Origin: CAVQMB01 sp963713445
GTDB lineage: Bacteria > Pseudomonadota > Gammaproteobacteria > Competibacterales > Competibacteraceae
DNA length: 64,000 bases
Direction of reading: 5' to 3'
Assembly: GCA_963713445.1 (NCBI GenBank)
Contig: CAVQMB010000037.1
Coordinates: 1 to 64,000, forward strand
Below, piece after piece: positions 44,668 to 52,826 of this stretch. The notes beneath the pieces were generated by a model that saw only the letters and a list, made by a program, of their open reading frames with translations, had not been told where the DNA came from and ran no database searches. A program made the position numbers and the translations under genes. Within the stretch, counting starts at the first letter, position 1, and every line of letters starts with the position of its first letter.

Positions 44668-46152
44668 TTACACGCCATTGTCGTTGAGTCGGCCACGCTC
44701 GCGCTGAATCATCCCGTCACGGATATCGTTAAGGTGGGGACTCAGACCGACCGGATAGATATGCGGCAAATCGAAGCGCTTGTGACTGGCGTCGAGATGG
44801 GCCAGCTGCGCCTGCACCCGGTCGCGTACCGCCTGCAGGGAGGGTGGTTCCGCAAGCCGCCGGCCAGCCCGGTACAACGGTGCCAGTAGCGGTTCGCAGC
44901 GCCGTGCCTGATGCAGCCGCTTGCGCCGCAGGTTATCGTTGGGATCGATGATCCGGTCGATGGCGGTAACTGGCTCGTCCTCGATGGCGATAGCGTCAGC
45001 GATCATCAGATCCTGATCGTCGAAATAGCGGTACACCTGCAGCAGCCCGGGGATGCTCATCTTCGACTTCTGGTCCGACAGTTTCAGCTTGTACTGCCAC
45101 TGGCCATCCGCGCCCTCAATCGCCGTCAGTTTATAGACGCCGGACAACGCCGGATCGTCATAAGCCGTCACCAGCTTGGTACCGACACCCCAGGCATCGA
45201 TACGCGCACCCTGCTGTTTGAGGCTGGTGATGACGTACTCGTCCAGCTCGTTGCTGGCCATCACCTTGGCTTCCGTGAAACCAGCCTCGTCCAGCATGGC
45301 CCTGGCACGCTTGCTGAAATAGGCCAGGTCACCGCTGTCCAGGCGCACGCCAATGATCTCGGTGCCCCGTTCGCGCAACTCCCGGGCCACGCTGATCGCA
45401 TTGTGAATGCCGCTGATCGAACCGTAGGTATCGACCAGGAACACACAGTTCTCCGGCAACGCCCGGGCGTAGGCAGCAAACGCCTCGCGCTCGTCATCGA
45501 ACGCCATCACCCAGCTATGGGCGTGGGTCCCGACCACCGGGATACCCAGCAGCTTGCCCGCCAACACGTTGGAGGTGCCGCTGGCGCCACCGACATAGCT
45601 CGCCCGTGAGGCCGCCAGCGCCCCCAGGCCCTGAGCCCGCCGCAGGCCGAAGTCAACCACCGAGCCACCATCCGCAGCCAGCCCTACCCGCGCTGCCTTG
45701 GTGGCGATCAGACTCTGGAAGTTGAGCGTATTGAGCAGCGGCGTCTCCAGAATCTGAGCCAGCAGGATCGGCCCCTGCACACGCACCAGCGGCTCATTGG
45801 GAAACACCACGGTCCCTTCGGCGACAGCCGTGATGTCGCAGTTCAGCCGCAGCCCGCCGAGGTAATCCAAAAACGCCGGCTCGAACAAAGGCTTACCAGT
45901 GCGATCGGTGAGGGTTGCCAGATAAGCCAGGTCGCCGTCGCTGAAGCCCCACTGGTCGAGGTATTCCATCAGCGTGCCCAGTCCGGCGCTGACCACGAAG
46001 CCGCCCTCGAAAGGATTGCGGCGGTAGAACATATGGAATTCGGCCCGGCGATCGGCGAGTCCGCTCTTCCAGTAGCCGTAGGCCATGGTGAGCTGATACT
46101 GATCGGTCAGCAGGGCAAGCGACGGATCGCTGCGGAACAGTTCGCTGAACAT
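44668..46152 (-). CDS. pncB: Nicotinate phosphoribosyltransferase
   Basis: An enzyme of about 494 aa joining nicotinate to PRPP in NAD salvage. It starts MFSELFRSDPSLALLTDQYQ, with the family's TDQYQLTMAYGYW block, then the catalytic histidine loop VVGTHAHSWVMAF (about 210) and the phosphate-binding VRLDSGDLAYFSK (about 275-287). The ATG at 46152 has GGAG upstream; the frame extends to 46245 without family-like sequence. Last gene of a leftward five-gene run starting at pgm. Confidence 0.93.
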   Translation of the reverse strand: MFSELFRSDPSLALLTDQYQLTMAYGYWKSGLADRRAEFHMFYRRNPFEGGFVVSAGLGTLMEYLDQWGFSDGDLAYLATLTDRTGKPLFEPAFLDYLGGLRLNCDITAVAEGTVVFPNEPLVRVQGPILLAQILETPLLNTLNFQSLIATKAARVGLAADGGSVVDFGLRRAQGLGALAASRASYVGGASGTSNVLAGKLLGIPVVGTHAHSWVMAFDDEREAFAAYARALPENCVFLVDTYGSISGIHNAISVARELRERGTEIIGVRLDSGDLAYFSKRARAMLDEAGFTEAKVMASNELDEYVITSLKQQGARIDAWGVGTKLVTAYDDPALSGVYKLTAIEGADGQWQYKLKLSDQKSKMSIPGLLQVYRYFDDQDLMIADAIAIEDEPVTAIDRIIDPNDNLRRKRLHQARRCEPLLAPLYRAGRRLAEPPSLQAVRDRVQAQLAHLDASHKRFDLPHIYPVGLSPHLNDIRDGMIQRERGRLNDNGV

Positions 46153-46169
46153 GCGGATTCTCCGGCCGG

Positions 46170-46400
46170 TCAGGCGGACAACGCCAGCGTGCGGACCGCG
46201 GCAGCGTCGAACGGCCACCCGAGTTCGGCACCGTCGGCCCGGCACAGTACCGGAATACGCACACCGTAACGTGTCATCAACCGGTCATCATCGACGATAT
46301 CGACCTCCGGCACCGGCTTACCCAGGGTCGCGACCACCAGCCGCTGGGCCTCGTCGCACAAATGGCAGCCGGTGGTCATGTACAGCACCAGATCATTCAT
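46170..46400 (-). CDS. Glutaredoxin-like thiol protein
   Basis: A 76-aa thioredoxin-fold protein (DUF836/Grx-like) with the redox motif CHLC in LYMTTGCHLCDEA (about 5-17) and the cis-Pro region VRIPVLCR (about 47-54). Electron donor and target are unknown. The ATG at 46400 is preferred over an upstream TTG. It lies 14 bases after the UPF0210 gene and 17 bases before pncB. Confidence 0.83.
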   Translation of the reverse strand: MNDLVLYMTTGCHLCDEAQRLVVATLGKPVPEVDIVDDDRLMTRYGVRIPVLCRADGAELGWPFDAAAVRTLALSA

Positions 46401-46414
46401 CAGCTTTTCTCGCT

Positions 46415-47794
46415 TCAATTGCGCAGGCTCTGCAACGGCGCCGGGATATGGCCTGCGAAGCGCACGAATGGATCGCCGCCGCCCGGATTGCGCACCGGCA
46501 ACACCACGCTTTCACCGAACAGTCCGCCGAAGCTGACCAGTTCGCCCGCCGCGCGGCCGGGCACCGGAATCAGCCGCGCCGCGGTGGTCTTGTTATTGGC
46601 CACCCCGATCGCCATTTCGTCGGCAATGATGGCAGCGATGGTATCGCCCGGCGTGTCGCCCGGTATAGCCACCATATCCAGACCGACACTACAGACACTG
46701 GTCATGGCCTCGAGCTTTTCCAGTGTCAGGCTGCCAGCGGCCGCCGCAGCCGCCAGCGTGGCGTCCTCCATCACCGGGATGAAGGCGCCGCTGAGCCCGC
46801 CGACGCTAGAGCTGGCGAACGCCCCGCCCTTCTTCACCGCGTCGTTGAGCAGTGCCAGCGCCGCAGTGGAACCGGGCGCACCGATCTCGCTGATGCCCAT
46901 GACCTGCAGGATTTCGCCAATCGAGTCGCCGACCTTGGGTGTGGGCGCCAGCGACAGGTCGACGATGCCGAACTGTACGCCCAGCCGGTCGGCCAGCTCG
47001 CGTCCGATCAACTCGCCGACCCGGGTGATGCGGAATGCCGTCAGCTTGATCTCTTCGGCGAGATCAGCCAGATTAAGCCGCTCCGGCGCACTCCGTTCGA
47101 CCAACCGCTGCAGTGCCCGCTTGACCACGCCGGGACCTGAAACCCCGATATTGATGACCGCCTCGGCTTCACCAGGGCCATGAGTGGCCCCGGCCATGAA
47201 CGGATTGTCCTCCGGCATGTTGGCGAACACCACCAGTTTGGCGCAGGCAAAGCCCTGGTGGCCGCTGTCGGCTTCAGCCATGGCCCGCAACGCGTGGCCC
47301 AGCCGCAGCACGGCATCCATGTTGATGCCGGCCCGGGTCGAGGCCACGCTGATACCGGAACAGACCCTTCCGGTGGTCGCCAGGGCCTCGGGCAGACTGT
47401 CGATCAGCGCCCGCGCGGTCGGGGTCATGCCCTTGTGCACCAGTGCCCCGAAACCACCGATCAGATCGACCCCAACGTCGGCCGCCGCCCGGTCCAGGCA
47501 GCCGGCGATCTGGACCAGGGCGTCGCGATCGTGACCGGCGGCGACGGTGGCGATCGGCGATATCGCCAGCCGCCGGTTGACCACCGGAATACCGAAACGG
47601 CGCTCCAGTTCGCGGGTGGCACGCACCAGCCCGGCGGCGCGGTTAGCGATCTTGGCCTGGATCTTGGCACACAGATGTTGCAACACCGGGCTGCTGCAAT
47701 CATCCAGATTGAGCCCCAGGGTGACCGTGCGCACGTCCAGATTCTCTTCCTGGAACATACGGATGGTATCGAACACGGCCTCGCTGCGAATCAT
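46415..47794 (-). CDS. UPF0210 (PFL-like, DUF711) family protein
   Basis: A 459-aa protein of the uncharacterised UPF0210 family, distantly related to glycyl-radical enzymes of the pyruvate formate-lyase type by fold. Family markers are NLDDCSSPVLQHLCAKI (about 30-46), ISPIATVAAGHD (about 78) and SVGLDMVAIPGDTPGDTIAA by its ends (SVGLDMVAIPGD...). It almost always travels with a small ACT-domain protein, as here: the start overlaps the ACT gene stop by 4 bases. Function unknown. Confidence 0.9.
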   Translation of the reverse strand: MIRSEAVFDTIRMFQEENLDVRTVTLGLNLDDCSSPVLQHLCAKIQAKIANRAAGLVRATRELERRFGIPVVNRRLAISPIATVAAGHDRDALVQIAGCLDRAAADVGVDLIGGFGALVHKGMTPTARALIDSLPEALATTGRVCSGISVASTRAGINMDAVLRLGHALRAMAEADSGHQGFACAKLVVFANMPEDNPFMAGATHGPGEAEAVINIGVSGPGVVKRALQRLVERSAPERLNLADLAEEIKLTAFRITRVGELIGRELADRLGVQFGIVDLSLAPTPKVGDSIGEILQVMGISEIGAPGSTAALALLNDAVKKGGAFASSSVGGLSGAFIPVMEDATLAAAAAAGSLTLEKLEAMTSVCSVGLDMVAIPGDTPGDTIAAIIADEMAIGVANNKTTAARLIPVPGRAAGELVSFGGLFGESVVLPVRNPGGGDPFVRFAGHIPAPLQSLRN

Positions 47795-48354
47795 GGGCGC
47801 AGTCTCCGGTAAGCGACTTCATTGGTGGCGATAAACAACGCCTCATGCTGCAACCGCACTTGCAGGCCCACTTCAGCACCCGCGTGCTCGAGATCGATCT
47901 GCAACTGATCCAGCGCCACCTCGCGCTGCAGAGCTATCTCGGCCAGAATTCGCATATCGCCAGCCTCATCGACACGGCAGTCGAGGTCGGTAAAGTTGCC
48001 GCCGCGTTCCGCGATCAGGCTGCTGATGGTATGCACCACACCATGCCCGGCCTGGCCGCTGGCGGTCAGGATGTAGCGCTCGCCGGGCGCCGACGGCGAC
48101 TTGGCCGGTTGGTAGGGCAGCAGTTCCACCGCCGCGCCCGGGCTGACCACTCCACGCACCCGTTCGATCAGGGCGGCACCATCGCAGCCGCCCGGCAGAA
48201 CGGCGATAACGATGATGGTGAAATAGTCGCGCACCACGGTCTGGCTGAGTTGCAGCAGGTCGGCGCCCGCGTGGTCGAGTACGGCGCTGAGGCCGGCGAT
48301 GATGCCGCGCTTGTCGAGGGTGTGCACGGTCAGCAGATGGGTCGGCGTGGTCAT
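47791..48354 (-). CDS. Two-ACT-domain regulatory protein (GcvR-like)
   Basis: A 187-aa cytosolic protein made of two ACT domains: one near residue 6 (LLTVHTLDKRGIIAGLSAVL) and one near residue 93 (ILTASGQAGHGVVHTISSLI). ACT domains bind small ligands, usually amino acids. The pairing with UPF0210 suggests it is the ligand sensor for that protein. The ATG at 48354 lies 2 bases after the pgm stop; a TTG two codons earlier overlaps it. Confidence 0.85.
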   Translation of the reverse strand: MTTPTHLLTVHTLDKRGIIAGLSAVLDHAGADLLQLSQTVVRDYFTIIVIAVLPGGCDGAALIERVRGVVSPGAAVELLPYQPAKSPSAPGERYILTASGQAGHGVVHTISSLIAERGGNFTDLDCRVDEAGDMRILAEIALQREVALDQLQIDLEHAGAEVGLQVRLQHEALFIATNEVAYRRLRP

Positions 48355-48356
48355 GC

Positions 48357-49994
48357 TCAAGTAACCACGTCAGGAGCCGTGCGGCCGGTCCAGTGGTGGA
48401 TTCCGGCAACGGTGTCGGCGACCCGGATCAGGTCCGCCAGCGCCTGCTGGGCGTCCTCATCCTGGCGCTCGGGATCAGCTTCGGGGCGCTCGAGGTATAC
48501 CCGCAAGGTGGCGCCTGCGGTGCCGGTACCGGAGAGCCGGTAAACGATACGTGCGTCGCGGTCGAGACCGATGCGGATACCTTGATGATCGCTGCGGCTG
48601 CCATCGACCGGATCGCGGTAACTGAAGTCATCGGCCCAGGTCACCGTGTGGCCGGCCACTTGCTGGCCGGGCAGCTTGGTCAGCCGGCTGCGCAGTTCGT
48701 CGATCAACGCCCCGGCCCGTTCGGCTGCGACTGCTTCGTAATCATGCCGAGTGTAGTAATGACGGCCGAACCGGCGCCAGTGCCCGGCCACGATCTCGGC
48801 CACCGGCTGATTCCTCAGCGCCAGTATGTTGAGCCAGAACAGCACTGCCCACAGGCCGTCTTTCTCGCGCAGGTGAGCGGAACTGGTGCCGAAACTCTCC
48901 TCGCCACACAACGTGATGCGGCCGGCATCGAGCAGGTTACCGAAAAACTTCCAGCCGGTCGGCGTCTCGAAGCATGGGATACCCAGTGTGTCGGCCACCC
49001 GGTCGAGCGCCCGGCTGGTCGGCATCGACCGCGCCACCCCCGCCAGCCCGTCACTGTAGCCCGGCACCAGCTCGGCGTTTGCCGCCATGATGGCCACACT
49101 GTCACTGGGCGTCACATAGCAGTCACGCCCCAGAATCATGTTGCGATCGCCGTCGCCATCCGAGGCCGCCGCAAAATCGACCGCCCGGGCCCCGCGGGTC
49201 AGCGCGAACAGCTCGTGGGCATAGACCGGATTGGGATCGGGATGGCCGCCGCCAAAGTCCTCCAGCGGCACCGCGTTGATCACGCTGCCCGGTGGTGCGC
49301 CCAGCCGCCGCTCCAGAATCTCGTGCGCGTACGGGCCGGTCACAGCATGCATGGCATCGAAACACAGCCGGAACCGGGGCTGGGCCAGCAACGCCCGCAG
49401 CCGCTCGAAATCGAACAGCTGTTCCATCAGCTCCGCGTAGTCGGCGACCGGATCGATCACCTCGATGACCATGTCGTCGAGCCCGCTGCGGCCGCAACGA
49501 TCCAGTGCGATCGGCGCGGCATCGGCCACGATACGGTAGCCAGCGAGTTCCCGGCTGCGACGATAGATCGCCTCGGTCACGAACTCCGGCGCGGGCCCAC
49601 CGTTGGCGGTATTGAATTTGATCCCGAAATCACCGTCGGCGCCACCCGGATTGTGGCTGGCCGAAAGCACAATGCCGCCGGCGGCGCGGAATTTGCGAAT
49701 GAGGCATGAGACTGCCGGGGTCGAAAGCAATCCGTTCTGACCCACCAACACCCGGCCCACCCCGTTGGCCGCCGCCATCTGCAGAATGGTCTGCAACGCC
49801 GGGCGGTTGTAATAGCGGCCATCACCGCCCACTACCAGAGTCGCCCCCTGGCAAGCCGGTACAGCATCAAATATCGCCTGGACGAAGTTTTCCAGATAAT
49901 GCGGCTTCTGGAATACGCGGACCTTCTTGCGCAGACCGGAGGTGCCGGGTTTCTGGTCGTCGAACGGCCGGGTTGGGATCGTGGAGACGCTCAT
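48357..49994 (-). CDS. pgm: Phosphoglucomutase (alpha-D-glucose)
   Basis: An enzyme of about 545 aa interconverting glucose-1-P and glucose-6-P. Active-site Ser113 in VLSASHNPGG, Mg loop ASDGDGDRNMI (about 285), sugar-binding GEESFGTSS (about 365) and phosphate-binding RLSGTGTAGA near the C-terminus are all visible. The opening KPGTSGLRKKV is the family signature. The ATG at 49994 is preferred over an upstream TTG. First gene of the leftward run; it links to glycogen, trehalose or envelope sugar supply. Confidence 0.93.
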   Translation of the reverse strand: MSVSTIPTRPFDDQKPGTSGLRKKVRVFQKPHYLENFVQAIFDAVPACQGATLVVGGDGRYYNRPALQTILQMAAANGVGRVLVGQNGLLSTPAVSCLIRKFRAAGGIVLSASHNPGGADGDFGIKFNTANGGPAPEFVTEAIYRRSRELAGYRIVADAAPIALDRCGRSGLDDMVIEVIDPVADYAELMEQLFDFERLRALLAQPRFRLCFDAMHAVTGPYAHEILERRLGAPPGSVINAVPLEDFGGGHPDPNPVYAHELFALTRGARAVDFAAASDGDGDRNMILGRDCYVTPSDSVAIMAANAELVPGYSDGLAGVARSMPTSRALDRVADTLGIPCFETPTGWKFFGNLLDAGRITLCGEESFGTSSAHLREKDGLWAVLFWLNILALRNQPVAEIVAGHWRRFGRHYYTRHDYEAVAAERAGALIDELRSRLTKLPGQQVAGHTVTWADDFSYRDPVDGSRSDHQGIRIGLDRDARIVYRLSGTGTAGATLRVYLERPEADPERQDEDAQQALADLIRVADTVAGIHHWTGRTAPDVVT

Positions 49995-50015
49995 GGGATC
50001 TGCGGGCAAGGCCCT

Positions 50016-50044
50016 TTGGCGGCGGCAAGAGTGTATTCTATGTT
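50016..50044 (+). promoter_or_regulatory. Promoter candidate of the PrcB-domain lipoprotein gene
   Basis: TTGGCG (50016-50021), a 17-base spacer, TATGTT (50039-50044), 51 bases before the ATG at 50095. Confidence 0.35.
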
Positions 50045-50094
50045 ATCAGTCGACTTTTACCGAACAACCCGAACGATCGACTCGTCATGCCAAT

Positions 50095-50619
50095 ATGAGC
50101 CGCAGTATCCACCTGTTATCCATCGTTTTGCTGTCGTTACTGGCCGGCTGCGCGCTATGGTTCGGCAACACCCCTCCGCTCGCTTCCCAGGTGATCTACA
50201 ACGGCCTGCAATGCGGGGCCGATAGGGCCGCCCCGACGGTGCAGTGGATCAATGACCCGGCCACGCTGGCACGCCGCTACAGCACCATCCGCGCTAGCGG
50301 TGATGCGGCGGCAACCACGCCACCCATTGATTTCAAAAACCAGGGCGTATTGCTGGTCACAATGGGGCGTCGGCCAAGCGCCGGCTACCGGCTCAATTTC
50401 CTGCGATCCGACTGGGTCCGGCGAAGCGGTTCGACGGTGCGGGTCAAACTGACCTGGCAGAGTCCCGAGCCCGGCAGCGAGCAGGCGCAGGTGGTCACTC
50501 ACCCCTGCCTGTTGCTGCGGCTGCCCGCCATTGCCTTCACCCGGGTCCGGGTGATCGATCAGGACGGGACGGTCAGACTCAACACCGGCCGTAACGCCAG
50601 TCGCGCCGCCGGATCCTGA
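50095..50619 (+). CDS. Lipoprotein with PrcB-like C-terminal domain
   Basis: A 174-aa predicted outer-envelope lipoprotein: signal peptide with lipobox LLAGC (Cys19), then a domain matching the C-terminal part of PrcB (GVLLVTMGRRPSAGYRLNF by its ends GVLLVTMG...GYRLNF, about 83-102). PrcB domains were named for a Treponema protease-complex subunit; the role elsewhere is unknown. ATG 50095 was chosen because the signal peptide begins there. Its last 61 bases overlap the convergent mtfA-like gene. Confidence 0.75.
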   Translation: MSRSIHLLSIVLLSLLAGCALWFGNTPPLASQVIYNGLQCGADRAAPTVQWINDPATLARRYSTIRASGDAAATTPPIDFKNQGVLLVTMGRRPSAGYRLNFLRSDWVRRSGSTVRVKLTWQSPEPGSEQAQVVTHPCLLLRLPAIAFTRVRVIDQDGTVRLNTGRNASRAAGS

Positions 50620-51350
50620 CGGTAGAACGCGCGCAACTGATCGTAAACCAGCGGGTAGCGCACCCGCAGCTGCTGCGGGATATCGAAAAACGCTTCACTC
50701 ATAACCGCGAAGAATTCACCCGGGCTGGTGGCGGCATAGCCATCGAACACCGTATCCATACCCGCCTCGCTGCGCTGGCAGAAATCCTCGTAGGCTCGAC
50801 CGAACACCTGTGCCCATACCCGCTGATTCATGTCGTCGTGCAGCGGTGGCAAGCCGTTGAAGTGACCAGACAACAGATCGAGCTTGTGGGCGAATTCATG
50901 GATGACGACGTTGTAGCCGTCGCCGGCTTCCAGAATATCGTGCCACGAAAGCACAATCGGGCCGCCCTCCCAGGCCTCGCCGGCACGGGCGAACTTGATG
51001 TGATGGACGACACCGGCCGCGTCCCGCACATCGTGCGGCGCCACGAACCCCTCCGGATAGACGATGATGCTACGCCAGCCATGGTAATAATCAGGCCCGA
51101 GATTGAGGATCGGCAGGCAGGCCTGGGCGGCGATGATCAACCGCATGCTGTCATCCAGTTCCAGCCCGAGCTTGGGGTAGAAAATCTTGTCGTGAAGAAA
51201 CAGCACCACCAAGTCGCGCAGGCGCTCCCGCGCCTCCCCGGACAGGCTGTGTAGCAGCGGCAGCTCGGCCACGGTGCGCTGCCACAACTCGTCATCCAGC
51301 TGGTTGCGCCGCAGAATCCGCTGCCGGCGCCAGTTCTTGACACTCCACAT
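50559..51350 (-). CDS. mtfA: MtfA-like zinc peptidase
   Basis: A 263-aa cytosolic aminopeptidase-like protein. HEFAHKLD (151-158) is the zinc HExxH, and SPGEFFAVMSEAFFD (about 209-223) provides the third ligand Glu. In E. coli MtfA (YeeI) binds the repressor Mlc and so affects glucose PTS expression; whether Mlc exists here cannot be seen. Length and N-terminus (WRRQRILRR) match the family. Convergent overlap with the PrcB-domain gene. Confidence 0.9.
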   Translation of the reverse strand: MWSVKNWRRQRILRRNQLDDELWQRTVAELPLLHSLSGEARERLRDLVVLFLHDKIFYPKLGLELDDSMRLIIAAQACLPILNLGPDYYHGWRSIIVYPEGFVAPHDVRDAAGVVHHIKFARAGEAWEGGPIVLSWHDILEAGDGYNVVIHEFAHKLDLLSGHFNGLPPLHDDMNQRVWAQVFGRAYEDFCQRSEAGMDTVFDGYAATSPGEFFAVMSEAFFDIPQQLRVRYPLVYDQLRAFYRQDPAARLALRPVLSLTVPS

Positions 51351-51572
51351 GGTCTGCTCGCTGCCTCTTGGCAGACTCCTGCCGCTCCTGTTCAGATCAC
51401 CAGCCCGGGCCTATACAAACCGGCTGTATGTGCGCTGTTCGAAAATTCAAGTATGCCATCAGTGCCGGCGCAGAGCACTGCCCTGCGCCTTCTGCCGGCG
51501 CACCGGCAACCGGATCCGAAACCTGTCACCTGACGCATCTCTCAGCCAAACACGAGGTAGCTCCCAAGGAGT

Positions 51573-51581
51573 TGTTATACT
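51573..51581 (+). promoter_or_regulatory. Extended -10 promoter candidate
   Basis: TGTTATACT fits TGn followed by TATACT, 36 bases before the ATG of the acyl-CoA dehydrogenase gene. There is no clear -35. The rest of 51351-51572 shows nothing I can name. Confidence 0.4.
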
Positions 51582-51617
51582 GTCAGGCCACACCATAAAT
51601 GAAGCCGATGACGCGTC

Positions 51618-52826
51618 ATGTTTCCGGAACTGTCACCCAAAGCACAGCAGCTATACCAGCGATTGCAGGCCTTCATGGCCGAGCATGTTTATCCCAACGA
51701 ACCGGTCTTTGCCGAGCAACTGGCGGATGCTTCCGAGCGCTGGCAGCCGGTACCGGTCATCGAACAGCTCAAGGCGCGGGCGCGCAGCGTCGGGCTGTGG
51801 AATCTGTTTCTGCCGGATGCCGAACTGGGTGCCGGGCTCAGCAATTACGAATACGCGTTCTTTTGCGAGCAGATGGGGCGCTCGCTGATCGCCCCCGAGG
51901 TATTCAACTGCAACGCGCCCGATACCGGCAATATGGAGACGTTGCTGCGCTTCGCCAATGCGGCTCAGCGCAATCAGTGGCTCACGCCGCTGCTGGCCGG
52001 CGAGATGCGTTCGGCGTTCTGCATGACCGAGCCCGACGTCGCCTCCAGTGATGCCACCAACATCCGCACCCGGATCGAGCGCGACGGTGACGATTATGTC
52101 ATCAACGGCCGCAAATGGTGGTCGACCGGTGCCGGCAATCCCCACTGCGCCATCTTCATCGTGATGGGCAAGACCGACCCCGGCGCCGCCACCCATAAGC
52201 AGCAGTCGATGGTGCTGGTGCCGCGCGACACGCCCGGGGTTGATGTGAAACGGACCCTGACCGTGTTCGGTTACGATGAGGCCCCACACGGCCATGCCGA
52301 GATCGAATTCCGCGACGTCCGGGTTCCGGTTGGCAATCTGCTCGCCGGCGAGGGCCGCGGCTTCGAAATCGCCCAGGCCCGGCTCGGCCCCGGCCGTATC
52401 CACCACTGCATGCGCGCCATCGGCGCCGCCGAGCGGGCTCTGGAGATGCTCTGCCGGCGGGCGCTGGACCGCGTCGCCTTTGGCAGCCGGCTGGCCGACA
52501 TGGGTGCGGTGCGCCAGGATATCGCCCGCGCCCGCATCGACATCGACCAGGCCCGGCTGCTGACCTTGCACGCTGCCCACGCCATCGACACGGCCGGTGC
52601 CAAGGCCGCGCGCCGCGAGATCGCCATGATCAAAGTGGTGGCGCCCAACGTGGCACTGCGGGTGATCGACCGGGCGATTCAGATACACGGCGGCATGGGA
52701 GTCAGCCAGGACACTGAACTGGCGGCCTCCTGGGCACTGCAGCGAACTCTGCGGCTGGCGGACGGCCCCGACGAGGTGCACATGGAAAGCATCGCCAAGC
52801 TGGAACTGCGCCAGTACCAGGCATGA
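51618..52826 (+). CDS. Acyl-CoA dehydrogenase, ACAD10/11-like
   Basis: A 402-aa FAD flavoprotein. It shows the flavin/substrate motif FCMTEPDVASSDATNI (about 134-149), RKWWSTGAGN (about 172), and the C-terminal IQIHGGMGVSQDT (about 354-366). The closest architecture is the dehydrogenase half of ACAD10/ACAD11, because the next gene, overlapping by 4 bases, encodes an APH-type kinase, the other half of those proteins. In Pseudomonas the similar LvaA/LvaC pair handles 4-hydroxyacyl-CoAs. Substrate here is inferred, not seen. Confidence 0.88.
   Translation: MFPELSPKAQQLYQRLQAFMAEHVYPNEPVFAEQLADASERWQPVPVIEQLKARARSVGLWNLFLPDAELGAGLSNYEYAFFCEQMGRSLIAPEVFNCNAPDTGNMETLLRFANAAQRNQWLTPLLAGEMRSAFCMTEPDVASSDATNIRTRIERDGDDYVINGRKWWSTGAGNPHCAIFIVMGKTDPGAATHKQQSMVLVPRDTPGVDVKRTLTVFGYDEAPHGHAEIEFRDVRVPVGNLLAGEGRGFEIAQARLGPGRIHHCMRAIGAAERALEMLCRRALDRVAFGSRLADMGAVRQDIARARIDIDQARLLTLHAAHAIDTAGAKAARREIAMIKVVAPNVALRVIDRAIQIHGGMGVSQDTELAASWALQRTLRLADGPDEVHMESIAKLELRQYQA

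Noticed and set aside
44911..49709. Several long + strand frames (232 to 438 codons) opposite pncB, UPF0210 and pgm
   Set aside because: All are antisense shadows of confidently identified genes.
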